Positions 18,035 to 26,352 of a stretch of DNA of 64,000 nucleotides are shown here, piece by piece; positions within the stretch are counted from its first letter, which is position 1; each line of letters starts with the position of its first letter. The translations under genes and the position numbers were made by a program. The notes beneath the pieces are model-generated. The model was not told where the DNA came from. It searched no databases and worked only from the letters and a program-made list of their open reading frames with translations. Source of the stretch: Planctomycetota bacterium (GTDB lineage: Bacteria; Planctomycetota; Planctomycetia; Pirellulales; Lacipirellulaceae); NCBI GenBank assembly GCA_029259945.1, contig JAJDEF010000008.1:178129-242128 (forward strand), given 5' to 3'.

Positions 18035-19599
18035 CGTTCCTCCTTCTGTCGGCGTACTGAAAATTCGCGGTGCCCAAGTTGCACAATCTTTCGAAGCGAT
18101 TCGGGGCGGGTAAGTCGTTGCCATTCGTCGCGCGCAAGTTCTGCCATGCCGCTGGCGGGCGGTTTCATTTCCTGTTGAAAGTACACCATAAAAACATTTC
18201 CGATCCAACGCGTCACCACCGCCTGCACCAAGCCTTGCACTAGCCCACCTGCGATGGTGCCAATCCCCGGCACGGTTTTAAGTAACGCACCAACACCGCT
18301 GGCCAAGGCTGGGCTGGCGGCAGTCACACCGATCATTGCCACCAAGTTCTTCCCCAGTTGCTCAAGCATTTTCACTACCGTATCAGCGTCGATCGGTTGC
18401 TTATAAATTCGCGCAAGTTCCAACACCATCTTCACCGTGATCGCGCTGCCGCCTGCAATGTCTAAGAGCGGGATGGGGTTGAGGCCAGCAGCCCCACCGG
18501 CAGCCCACATGTGTTGGTGAATCACTTGGTTGGCCTGGGTGTCGAGCACTGCACGCACACGCTTTTTTGCCTCGTCGACCAGACCACGAGATTGCAGCAA
18601 CAGATTCGCTAGCAAGAGGTTCCGCCCGTCTTGCGTGACGGTTTGCATCAACCGTTGTGCCAAGGCCTGTACATTCGTCGGTAGTTCTACCTGCTCAACA
18701 ACTTCTTGCCCCTCGGTCGTCACGCGAACCCGCGGTCGCGTGACCGCATTAGCCCGAACCGTCACCACGTCTGCCGCCGTAATTTTTGGTAATTGTCGGG
18801 CAATTTGCGAAATAAGCTGTTGCTGTTGTTCGTCGTCGTACCAATCTTCTTTGTTCAAGCATACGACGACCCGCTTTTCCATCTCGCTAAGTTTACCAAC
18901 CAGCTCCGCCTCATAGTCCTTCAACGGCCCATCAACCACTAACAGAACCAAATCGGCATCCTTAGCGGCCGCAGCCGCTTTAGCGGCCCGGCTCTCCCCA
19001 CGCACTTCAGCCAACCCCGGAGTATCAACCAGCACCACCTGATCGTTCCCAGGCCAAGAGATTTCACCCCGAATCGAGGTGGTACCACCTACCACGTCCG
19101 AGGCAAACACCTGTCGCCCCGCAAGGGCATTCAGCAGCGATGATTTACCACTAGAGATAGTGCCAAACGCAACGATCTCGAGCCGACAGCTCTGTTGTTT
19201 TTTTTCTAGCTCGGTCAAGCCCTGTTGGACTTCTGCTCGAAGTTCGGCCGAAGCGTTTGTGTCGTCGGCAAATTCATGGCTCGTGGCCAAATTGTCTTGA
19301 AGCTCACTTTGCCGTTGCGCAACGGTCATCTCGCTGGGGTTCTTTGCTCGCCGTTCTCGGCTGCGCTGTTTGCTGAGCGAATTCCGAAGTACCCGTACCA
19401 CCGCCCAAAGCGAGATCCCACCTAGCAACACGCCGCCCACAATAACCAGCGAAAGATAAATGGTCGCCACGCGCGGGCTAGTTTCAACCAATCCTTGATA
19501 GCTTGCCACAATCGCTGGTAACCATCCCATCAGCGCATAGCCAACCACGGCCAGATAGACGATCAACAGCAGTCCAAATCGTTGGGGAAGACGTGCCAT
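18031..19599 (-). CDS. membrane-anchored GTPase with DUF697-type region
   Basis: 522 residues. Two N-terminal membrane helices (about 10-33 and 45-70), a charged linker, then a GTPase domain: G1 FGTISSGKSSLLNAL, switch-region GGTTSIRGE, G3 DTPGLAEVRG, G4 CLNKEDW. The C-terminal region has NPIPLLDIAGGSAITVKMV, paralogous to the same place in the downstream partner, followed by glycine-rich hydrophobic segments. The pair therefore look like products of duplication, one membrane-tethered and one not, coupled by an ATGA overlap. Similar proteins are associated with membrane remodelling or stress; no specific role can be read here. Confidence 0.82.
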   Translation of the reverse strand: MARLPQRFGLLLIVYLAVVGYALMGWLPAIVASYQGLVETSPRVATIYLSLVIVGGVLLGGISLWAVVRVLRNSLSKQRSRERRAKNPSEMTVAQRQSELQDNLATSHEFADDTNASAELRAEVQQGLTELEKKQQSCRLEIVAFGTISSGKSSLLNALAGRQVFASDVVGGTTSIRGEISWPGNDQVVLVDTPGLAEVRGESRAAKAAAAAKDADLVLLVVDGPLKDYEAELVGKLSEMEKRVVVCLNKEDWYDDEQQQQLISQIARQLPKITAADVVTVRANAVTRPRVRVTTEGQEVVEQVELPTNVQALAQRLMQTVTQDGRNLLLANLLLQSRGLVDEAKKRVRAVLDTQANQVIHQHMWAAGGAAGLNPIPLLDIAGGSAITVKMVLELARIYKQPIDADTVVKMLEQLGKNLVAMIGVTAASPALASGVGALLKTVPGIGTIAGGLVQGLVQAVVTRWIGNVFMVYFQQEMKPPASGMAELARDEWQRLTRPESLRKIVQLGHREFSVRRQKEER

Positions 19600-19807
19600 G
19601 AGTTTTTCAGAAAAGATGGGTCAGTCGAGTTCCACGAAGAGTGTTTCGTATTGGACAGAAAAATCTTGCTATGGATTATTATAACCACTGGTCAGTATAG
19701 GGGTTGCGACCGCCGCTGACTGTGGCGAATGCGGTACGGTAATATTACTGTCCCGTACAGAACTTTAGGAGTTAGGCCGGTTGTCGAGTCAATTCGCAAA
19801 TAGTAGC

Positions 19808-19823
19808 CTATACGCACGTATAG
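19808..19823. promoter_or_regulatory. palindromic site upstream of recQ
   Basis: CTATACG-CA-CGTATAG is a 7-bp perfect inverted repeat with a 2-base centre, 38 bp before the recQ start. It resembles the palindrome near the phage repressor-like gene (TATACACGTGTATA). A regulator-binding role is inference. Confidence 0.4.
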
Positions 19824-19861
19824 TCACTCTGGCTTATCGCCGATAGACTCCGGAGCTAGTT

Positions 19862-22051
19862 ATGTCTGTTTCCTTGCCTACTGCAGATTCGCCACACGTA
19901 TCGGTCGACGACGTCCGCGACGTTGTCAGCCGTCAATGGGGCTACGATTCTTTTCGTCCGTTGCAGCAAGAGGCGATCGAAGCGGTGCTCGCCGGTCGCG
20001 ACTCCGTGGTCGTACTACCCACCGGCGGCGGCAAGTCGCTTTGCTTTCAGGCGCCAGCCTGTTGCCTTGAAGGTTTGACGGTCGTGGTGTCACCGCTCAT
20101 CTCGCTGATGAAAGACCAAGTCGATGCGTTGCGTACCAATGGCGTTGCGGCCGCGTTTTACAATAGCTCGCTAGCGCCGGGCGAGCGAAACACGGTGATC
20201 GAAGCCATCCGCTCCGACGCCCTCAAGCTGCTCTACCTTGCGCCAGAAAGCTTGCTCACCGAAAATATGCTGGCCCTTCTTGGTGGCGTGCCGATTGCGA
20301 TGTTTGCAATCGACGAAGCACATTGCATTAGCTCCTGGGGCCATGACTTCAGACCCGAGTATCGCGGCCTCCGCACCCTGAAGCAACGATTCGCGAACGT
20401 TGCCGTTCATACTTACACGGCAACCGCGACCGAGCGTGTCCGTCGCGACATTGCCGCGCAGCTTGCGCTCCACGAGCCGGCGATGCTGGTCGGCTCGTTC
20501 GATCGGCCCAATCTTAACTATCGTGTCCAGCGCCGCGAGCGTGGCATGGATCAAATGCTCGAGGTCATCGAACGACATCAAGACGAGTCGGGCATCGTTT
20601 ATTGCATTTCCCGTAAGGAGGTCGAGAAGACCGCCGCCGCACTAAACGCACTGGGGCATTCCGCCGTTGCCTACCATGCCGGGTTGTCAGACACCCAGCG
20701 AATTCGCAACCAAGAGGCGTTTCTCGAAGAGCGAATCAACGTGGTGGTGGCCACGGTTGCTTTTGGCATGGGCATCGACAAATCCAACGTGCGATTCGTC
20801 ATCCACTCAGGCATGCCCAAGTCGCTCGAAGCTTATCAACAAGAGAGCGGCCGCGCAGGGCGAGACGGCCTTGAGGCCGATTGCTGTCTCTTCTTCGGAG
20901 GCGGCGATTTTGGTGTCTGGAAACGACTCATGGCCAATTCGGGCGAAGCTAACGAGCCTGCGCTCGAAGCACTCCAAGCCATCGATCGTTTTTGTAATTC
21001 AACCCAATGCCGTCACCAATCGCTCGTCGAACATTTTGGCCAGACGTTCGAGCAACACGATTGCGGAGCCTGTGATGTTTGCCTCGATCAAATCGAGCGC
21101 GTCGACGACCCGCTGATTATCGCGCAAAAAATCCTCTCCTGCGTGGTCCGGCTCGAGCAAATGTATGGGGCCGATTACACCGCTCAAGTGTTATCTGGAT
21201 CGAACGACAAACGAATTCTAGAAAAACAACACAACCAGCTCAGCACCCACGGCATTTTAGAAGAGCATCCCAAAATCGCCATCCGCAATTGGATCGAGCA
21301 ACTCATTGGCCAAGACTGTGTTCAAAAGGTGGGCGAGTACAATCAGCTGCATCTGACCGATTTGGGACGGCAAGTCCTACGCGGCGAACACACGCCAACG
21401 CTTCTCAAACCGGCTCCAGCAAAGCAGGGCAGGGGGCAGCGCACCACCGACCCGGCGTCGTGGGAAGGCGTCGATCGTCCACTCTTCGAGTCACTTCGCG
21501 AATTGCGTCGCGAGATCGCCAGCGAGCAAAGTGTCCCCGCTTACATTGTCTTTGGCGATGCAGCGCTCCGCGACATGGCCCGTCGCCGACCGTCGACCGA
21601 AGACGAGTTTCTTCAGGTGCAGGGTGTAGGGCAGAAAAAGTGTGAAGACTACAGCCTCCCGTTCCTCAGTTGCATTAACGCGTACTGCACGGAAAATTCG
21701 CTCGCAACAAACATCACTACCCCGCCCCCAACCAAGAGCCCCTTCCCAATGAAAACTGCTTCAGCCATCGCCGCTTTCCCTCTCTTCGCCGAAGGCAAAA
21801 CCATCGGCGAGGTGGCCCAAGAAATGGGCCGCGCCGAATCAACCGTCCACGGCTATCTCGACCAGTATCTGCATCACGAGCAAGTCACCGACCCCTCGCC
21901 CTGGATCGACGATGCAACAGCAACCTGCATACGCGAAGCAATCTCAGAAGTCGGCAACGAACGACTCAAACCAATCTTCGAGCACCTCGGCGGCGACATC
22001 CCCTACGAAAAAATCCGAATCGTAGCCGCCTGCTTGGCAAACGCCGAGTGA
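19862..22051 (+). CDS. recQ: ATP-dependent DNA helicase RecQ
   Basis: 729 residues, longer than E. coli RecQ because of an extra C-terminal module. Unwinds DNA 3'-5' in recombination and fork repair. Motif I LPTGGGKSLCFQAPA, DEAH box in FAIDEAHCISSWGHDFRPEY, motif VI QESGRAGRDG. The zinc-binding cysteines are CNSTQCRHQ and CGACDVC. A winged-helix (RQC) region and an HRDC domain (about 535-615) follow. The last 100 residues hold an HTH-type domain (KTIGEVAQEMGRAESTVHGY) found at the end of many bacterial RecQ proteins. ATG with GGAG six to seven bases upstream. Monocistronic, with a palindrome in its promoter region. Confidence 0.95.
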   Translation: MSVSLPTADSPHVSVDDVRDVVSRQWGYDSFRPLQQEAIEAVLAGRDSVVVLPTGGGKSLCFQAPACCLEGLTVVVSPLISLMKDQVDALRTNGVAAAFYNSSLAPGERNTVIEAIRSDALKLLYLAPESLLTENMLALLGGVPIAMFAIDEAHCISSWGHDFRPEYRGLRTLKQRFANVAVHTYTATATERVRRDIAAQLALHEPAMLVGSFDRPNLNYRVQRRERGMDQMLEVIERHQDESGIVYCISRKEVEKTAAALNALGHSAVAYHAGLSDTQRIRNQEAFLEERINVVVATVAFGMGIDKSNVRFVIHSGMPKSLEAYQQESGRAGRDGLEADCCLFFGGGDFGVWKRLMANSGEANEPALEALQAIDRFCNSTQCRHQSLVEHFGQTFEQHDCGACDVCLDQIERVDDPLIIAQKILSCVVRLEQMYGADYTAQVLSGSNDKRILEKQHNQLSTHGILEEHPKIAIRNWIEQLIGQDCVQKVGEYNQLHLTDLGRQVLRGEHTPTLLKPAPAKQGRGQRTTDPASWEGVDRPLFESLRELRREIASEQSVPAYIVFGDAALRDMARRRPSTEDEFLQVQGVGQKKCEDYSLPFLSCINAYCTENSLATNITTPPPTKSPFPMKTASAIAAFPLFAEGKTIGEVAQEMGRAESTVHGYLDQYLHHEQVTDPSPWIDDATATCIREAISEVGNERLKPIFEHLGGDIPYEKIRIVAACLANAE

Positions 22052-22080
22052 AACATCCCCTGCACTGAAAAAAGGGGTGG

Positions 22081-22143
22081 CACCGACACTTGTCCGCAAA
22101 AAGTTCTGCCAACGAGAGACCGCTATACGGACACGTGTCGGTG
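22081..22143. repeat. imperfect 16-bp inverted repeat after recQ
   Basis: CACCGACACTTGTCCG (22081-22096) and CGGACACGTGTCGGTG (22128-22143) pair with one mismatch around a 31-base loop, directly after recQ. No T-run. Probably a dispersed palindromic unit of the same general type as the GGGTGCCACTG element elsewhere in the window. Confidence 0.6.
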
Positions 22144-22226
22144 TCGCTTGCGACAAGAGGCCTCATCTAGATGTAAACTCTGTCTGGCTCCCGTGCTACG
22201 CACACCGAGGTAGTTCGCGGTCAGGT

Positions 22227-23432
22227 TCAGCGGATTGTTATGACACGACTGCAATCTGGGCTCCAACCCGTCGTGATAAATCTGGCATCCTTGCCGTCGC
22301 GACCAATCGACCAAATTGACAGACCATGTTCTTTGTCAGCAAGAAATTTTTCGCGATCATCGTCTTTTGGCAAGTAGCGAGAAAAAAGAATCTCCGTGCC
22401 ATCTTGTGACCAACAAATTGGCCCCCGAGTGCCATCACTATAGTCAGCAATGATCTCAGAAGTTCCGCGAGAGATATCCAACGTGGCGATTTTGCACAAT
22501 AATCGCATCATCCTCATGCGTCCAAGTTCATCATCTGCCACCAGATTGGGGGCAAACATATTTTTGGGATCGTACGCGAGTATCGCCAGTGCCTTTCCTT
22601 CAGGTGAGTATCGAGCCACGCTGATAACCAAGTCTGTAAGGTTATGCTGGATTTTATGCAAATAGTTGCTGGCAATCGTAGCTGTCCACTCAGAACCCGC
22701 GAGAGCGCCTACGCCAGCTTTTGCTCGTGCGTCAATCGCTTCAGCTAAATTAAACTCATACAGCTCAGTTGTGCTTTTTTGTAACGACAGCTTGTTCTGT
22801 CGGTGGAGGAGCAATAGCCGATGTCCATCAGGAGACCAATCCTGCACAGACCAGATGCCCCTTGTTTCAAGAACGAAGTCAGTATTCGATCCATCAATAC
22901 CGGACATGCAAATCTGACTACTTTTGACCTTGGGCTGGAAGAAACCGCGATTGTGATCGCTTGAGAGTATCGAGAATGCGATTTTCCGGCTATCCGGTGA
23001 CCAAGCGAACTCCTCGCCACAATCCGGGTTCACGATCCGTGTCCAATTGCCGTCAACGTCGCCGACCCACAACATTGGGCGCAAGGTGCCCTGCCATTTT
23101 GAGTACGGCTTCCCTTGTTCGTATACCCATGAAGCAAAGTATTTTCCGTCGGAACTTTGGCGAGTCCAGTGCGGCTGTCGCATGAGGGTCACGCCCTCTG
23201 TGAATGAGGGTACGTCGCCAATCGTGCCACCAAATATCGGCTTGATCTCCGTACCGTCCAGTTTCATCCGGTAGAGAATGTTGTCGCCGGAGCGATGTGA
23301 AAGAAAGGTTACAATGGGCTCAGCCTTGGTTGCAGCAACTGGCTGTGCGTTCAGGACATCGGATTGAAACGCCAACAGCACGGCTACGACGAAAGAGCAC
23401 ATATGTAAGTTCATGATTTCATTCAAGGACAT
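22227..23432 (-). CDS. TolB-like beta-propeller secreted protein
   Basis: 401 residues. Signal peptide near the N-terminus (MCSFVVAVLLAFQSDVLNAQ); translation could begin at the first ATG or the ATG seven codons later. The mature protein has repeated WD40/PD40-like blades: FLSHRSGDNILYRMKLDGTE, FAWSPDSRKIAFSIL, WSPDGHRLLLLH, YSPEGKALAILAYD, CWSQDGTEILFSR and GWSPDCSRVITIR. TolB-type propellers act in the periplasm as binding scaffolds; a specific partner cannot be inferred. No Tol-Pal genes are nearby. Stands alone between recQ (convergent) and the DUF2442 gene. Confidence 0.75.
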   Translation of the reverse strand: MSLNEIMNLHMCSFVVAVLLAFQSDVLNAQPVAATKAEPIVTFLSHRSGDNILYRMKLDGTEIKPIFGGTIGDVPSFTEGVTLMRQPHWTRQSSDGKYFASWVYEQGKPYSKWQGTLRPMLWVGDVDGNWTRIVNPDCGEEFAWSPDSRKIAFSILSSDHNRGFFQPKVKSSQICMSGIDGSNTDFVLETRGIWSVQDWSPDGHRLLLLHRQNKLSLQKSTTELYEFNLAEAIDARAKAGVGALAGSEWTATIASNYLHKIQHNLTDLVISVARYSPEGKALAILAYDPKNMFAPNLVADDELGRMRMMRLLCKIATLDISRGTSEIIADYSDGTRGPICWSQDGTEILFSRYLPKDDDREKFLADKEHGLSIWSIGRDGKDARFITTGWSPDCSRVITIR

Positions 23433-23472
23433 AACTTGTTATGCGACACAAAAAATGTGCATAAGCCCTTGA

Positions 23473-23796
23473 CTATGAATCCCTCGACTTGGTGCATTTG
23501 CCGTGTCTCTGGCTCAACCATTTTTTATACGAGGTCTGGCTCTCGCCTGAGGGCTTGCCAGTAATCAGGTTTTCTACGCTGATATCTTCGTCGAGATCGG
23601 GCCAATGAATACCGCGACCGCCCGCTGTCAGTTGCCAGTGATTACGTTCTTCGGTCGATCCATGCAACAACCGTGGGTACCATGCAATCGGAACCGAAAT
23701 CGTGCGGCCATCGGCTAGCTGGCAAACCAGCTGATCCTCAGTAACCTGAACCTGAACTGCAGTCGCGGACGACGTATCAACCGTTGAAGAACTCAT
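23473..23796 (-). CDS. DUF2442 domain protein
   Basis: 107 residues. The core ADGRTISVPIAWYPRL and WPDLDEDISVENLITG match the small DUF2442 family as I know it: a short beta domain ending in the 'I.WP.LDEDISVE.LL.G' motif. Its gene begins 20 bp inside the end of the DUF4160 gene on the same strand. This pair arrangement is common in bacteria and is usually interpreted as a possible toxin-antitoxin-like module. Unusual is a Ser/Lys-rich C-terminal extension (SYKKWLSQRHGKCTKSRDS). Confidence 0.8.
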   Translation of the reverse strand: MSSSTVDTSSATAVQVQVTEDQLVCQLADGRTISVPIAWYPRLLHGSTEERNHWQLTAGGRGIHWPDLDEDISVENLITGKPSGESQTSYKKWLSQRHGKCTKSRDS

Positions 23797-24013
23797 TCCA
23801 GCCTTTCAATAAACTTTGTTGGTTCTCTACAACTATTTTCTCTATCTTGTTGATCTCGCTGGCAGTAAATCTGTGGCTACTTTGTAGACGGATCGGGTCG
23901 AGCCAAAACTTTGCCTCACACTCGTCGCGTTCGACATGTACATGGGGCGGCTCATCTTGGTCACCGGCGTAGAAAAACAGCCGGTAAGGACCGCTACGGA
24001 GTACAGTAGGCAT
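23777..24013 (-). CDS. DUF4160 domain protein
   Basis: 78 residues, the full family length. MPTVLRSGPYRLFFYAGD, EPPHVHVERDECEAKFWL and the helix IEKIVVENQQSLLKGWNEFF are diagnostic. The HVHVER segment is the best conserved part of the family. Function is unproven; coupled DUF4160-DUF2442 genes are often listed as candidate toxin-antitoxin pairs. Overlaps the DUF2442 gene by 20 bp. Confidence 0.88.
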   Translation of the reverse strand: MPTVLRSGPYRLFFYAGDQDEPPHVHVERDECEAKFWLDPIRLQSSHRFTASEINKIEKIVVENQQSLLKGWNEFFNG

Positions 24014-24072
24014 CTCTCTATAATACGACGACTTTGATGTTCGAGCAACTACGTAAGAATGCTGTCATGGCC

Positions 24073-26352
24073 TCATACCAACCCCCAGCGCTTCCGCAGC
24101 CACCACTCGCCACCCAAAATCCCCACCAACATTAGTAGCAACGGCCAAGTATCCCACAAGGTGCGCTTCTTCGAGATCTCTTCTTCAAACTCGCTCGTTC
24201 GTGATTTGAGTTGCTCCAGTAAGCCCGGCAATTCTTCCGGGGCTAGTCCACGGCCTCCCGCTTCTGAGGTGAGATTTGCCAACGAAGCGAGCAACGTAGG
24301 CTCCGCTGCCGGTTGGTCGAGCTCCATGTCTTGGTCAGGCACTAGGAATCTTGCTTCGGTCGTGCCCAGCACGGCACCCCGATCGTTGGCGGTGACCGTC
24401 ACTCGATAATCGCCGGGCAAGGTGGTTTCGCCAAAATTTCCCACCAGCTTTTTGCCCCGACGACTGGCGTTAACCGTCACGCTGCTCCCATCGGGTTTTT
24501 GTACTTCGATATTGAACGTTGCCGAAGAGACCGGCTCGCGTTTGTCGTCGAATGCGCCGAGTGAAAAATGCACTTGGCTACCCCGTTGATAACGGCGACC
24601 GTCGAAACGTACCCACACGGCTTGTCCATCCGTTTCATCTTTGCGACCCAACCACAACACTAGCTGTCGCCAAAAGCGGCGATGCACTTCGCCAAACCCT
24701 TCCATCTGCCAACGCCAAGTCGAGTCGACGGCCAGCGCCAAGTTTCTACCTTCTCCCCAAGCACCGGTCACCAGCAACGGCCAACGCCCTGCATTGTCCG
24801 ATTCAGCAATGACCCGTGCATTGGGCCGCAACATCGAGCGATCCAAACGATTCGCCCCGTCTAAAAGCGGCAGGGCCTTCCAGTTCAAAGGATTCTCGCC
24901 ATCGTCATCCAGATTCAAGATAGGATGTTCGAGTCTGCCCAAGTCCGTGGGTACCAAACGCAACGGCGAAAAATGGTGCATGTCTTTTCGCAAAGGTTCG
25001 CCAAAGTTTTGCCGTTCTGCACGGCCAATCCGAACCGGCAACGCGTTGCCCAACGGCGAACCACGAAATCCGCCCGGGCCGAAGCTATGAAATCCACCCA
25101 ACATGGCCAACCCCGCTCCGTTTTCCACATCCAAAGCAATCTGTTCCCATGATCGTCGGTCGAGCGCCGAATCGTCGAGGTCGCCTAATAAATAGACATC
25201 GTACTTGCCTTCGCGAAGTTGCTGACGAATGTCGAGTGGACGTTTCCGGTAATCGAATAGTTCATACTGCACATCAATGTCGGCATGGGCGGCAAGCGCC
25301 CCCCGGATAAATCGGGGTTCAATGCTCGGCCCACCACCGATTCTCGTCGCGCCGACAAGGTAAAGCACATTCACCCCCCCCTTGAGCACACTGACAAACG
25401 TACTTTGTTCGTTGTTGTTTGTTGCCAACTCGCCCTCGGGCGAAGTGATCTTCACCGAGATCTTATATTCGCCCGGCACCAAGGGTGTATGGGAGAGCGA
25501 AACCGGAATTCGTCGTCGGTTGCTTTTTATCAGCACCTGCCGAGTATCAACGACTTCCATCTCGCCCTCGACCGACTCCCATAGCAACTGGACGTTGACG
25601 GTTTGGTTGACATAGCCATCGGTTCCCACGGTTGCCTCAACATGCACCGGAGTTTCAGCGAAAACCGTATCGCCGACGAGCAAATCCTCGATTCGCAGAT
25701 CAGATTGCAATCCTAAGGCAGGCTTGCCAAACGTAATGGTGTACAGCGGTGTCCCGTCATTCGCCAAACGTCGGGCAACCGATTGCGGGGGAACATCGCG
25801 CGGCGCAAACGCCCGTTGTGCGCCATCGCTCATCAACAGCACGGCAACGATCCTTTGCTGGGCCTCGCGTTGCAGGACATCTTCCAACGCCGATCCAATA
25901 GCCGTTTGAGGCCCATCGGGCTTTTCGGGCAAATCCGCTTCGCCATCGTTCCACTCAGTGACGGTCGTTGTTTCGTCAAATCGATAGAGTCGTAAATCCC
26001 ACGACTCCGCCAGTTCAGAAAACTGTGATTTGGCAGAGTCGAGCGCAGTCCGCAAGGCATCCCATCGCGATCGATTGCCTACCGAGTCAGCAATTTTCAT
26101 GCTTCGCGAGCTATCGACCATCAAAATCAACGAGCCAGGCAGCTTGTGGATCTCGGTGGCTACGAGTGTTGGTCGCAACATGGCAAACAATAATAGCAAG
26201 GCGGTTCCGCTGCGTAATGCGATAAGTGTCAGACGCTGTTGTCGCGACAACCGACGCGCACTGGGGCCAACCAACAGGGCCAATATCATCAGCCCAGCGA
26301 CGACTATCAAAAACCACGGGCCACCCACAGGGTCGACGCTCCACGAAGTCAT
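24073..26352 (-). CDS. membrane VWA-type protein with glutamine-amidotransferase-like domain
   Basis: 759 residues. Two N-terminal membrane helices (about 12-30 and 42-65), a von Willebrand A domain opening with ILMVDSSRSMKIAD (a DxSxS metal site), beta-sandwich regions, and a class I glutamine-amidotransferase-like fold near residues 330-470 (YDVYLLGDLDD ... GLAMLGGFHSFGPGG, without a catalytic Cys). A C-terminal helix (WPLLLMLVGILGGEWWL) follows. Last gene of the MoxR-DUF58-BatA operon, overlapping the previous gene by four bases. Likely part of an envelope complex whose chaperone is the MoxR ATPase; the actual task is unknown. Confidence 0.8.
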   Translation of the reverse strand: MTSWSVDPVGGPWFLIVVAGLMILALLVGPSARRLSRQQRLTLIALRSGTALLLLFAMLRPTLVATEIHKLPGSLILMVDSSRSMKIADSVGNRSRWDALRTALDSAKSQFSELAESWDLRLYRFDETTTVTEWNDGEADLPEKPDGPQTAIGSALEDVLQREAQQRIVAVLLMSDGAQRAFAPRDVPPQSVARRLANDGTPLYTITFGKPALGLQSDLRIEDLLVGDTVFAETPVHVEATVGTDGYVNQTVNVQLLWESVEGEMEVVDTRQVLIKSNRRRIPVSLSHTPLVPGEYKISVKITSPEGELATNNNEQSTFVSVLKGGVNVLYLVGATRIGGGPSIEPRFIRGALAAHADIDVQYELFDYRKRPLDIRQQLREGKYDVYLLGDLDDSALDRRSWEQIALDVENGAGLAMLGGFHSFGPGGFRGSPLGNALPVRIGRAERQNFGEPLRKDMHHFSPLRLVPTDLGRLEHPILNLDDDGENPLNWKALPLLDGANRLDRSMLRPNARVIAESDNAGRWPLLVTGAWGEGRNLALAVDSTWRWQMEGFGEVHRRFWRQLVLWLGRKDETDGQAVWVRFDGRRYQRGSQVHFSLGAFDDKREPVSSATFNIEVQKPDGSSVTVNASRRGKKLVGNFGETTLPGDYRVTVTANDRGAVLGTTEARFLVPDQDMELDQPAAEPTLLASLANLTSEAGGRGLAPEELPGLLEQLKSRTSEFEEEISKKRTLWDTWPLLLMLVGILGGEWWLRKRWGLV

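Noticed and set aside
23473..24013. Calling DUF4160/DUF2442 a confirmed toxin-antitoxin system
   Set aside because: Activity is unproven for this family; kept as a candidate only.
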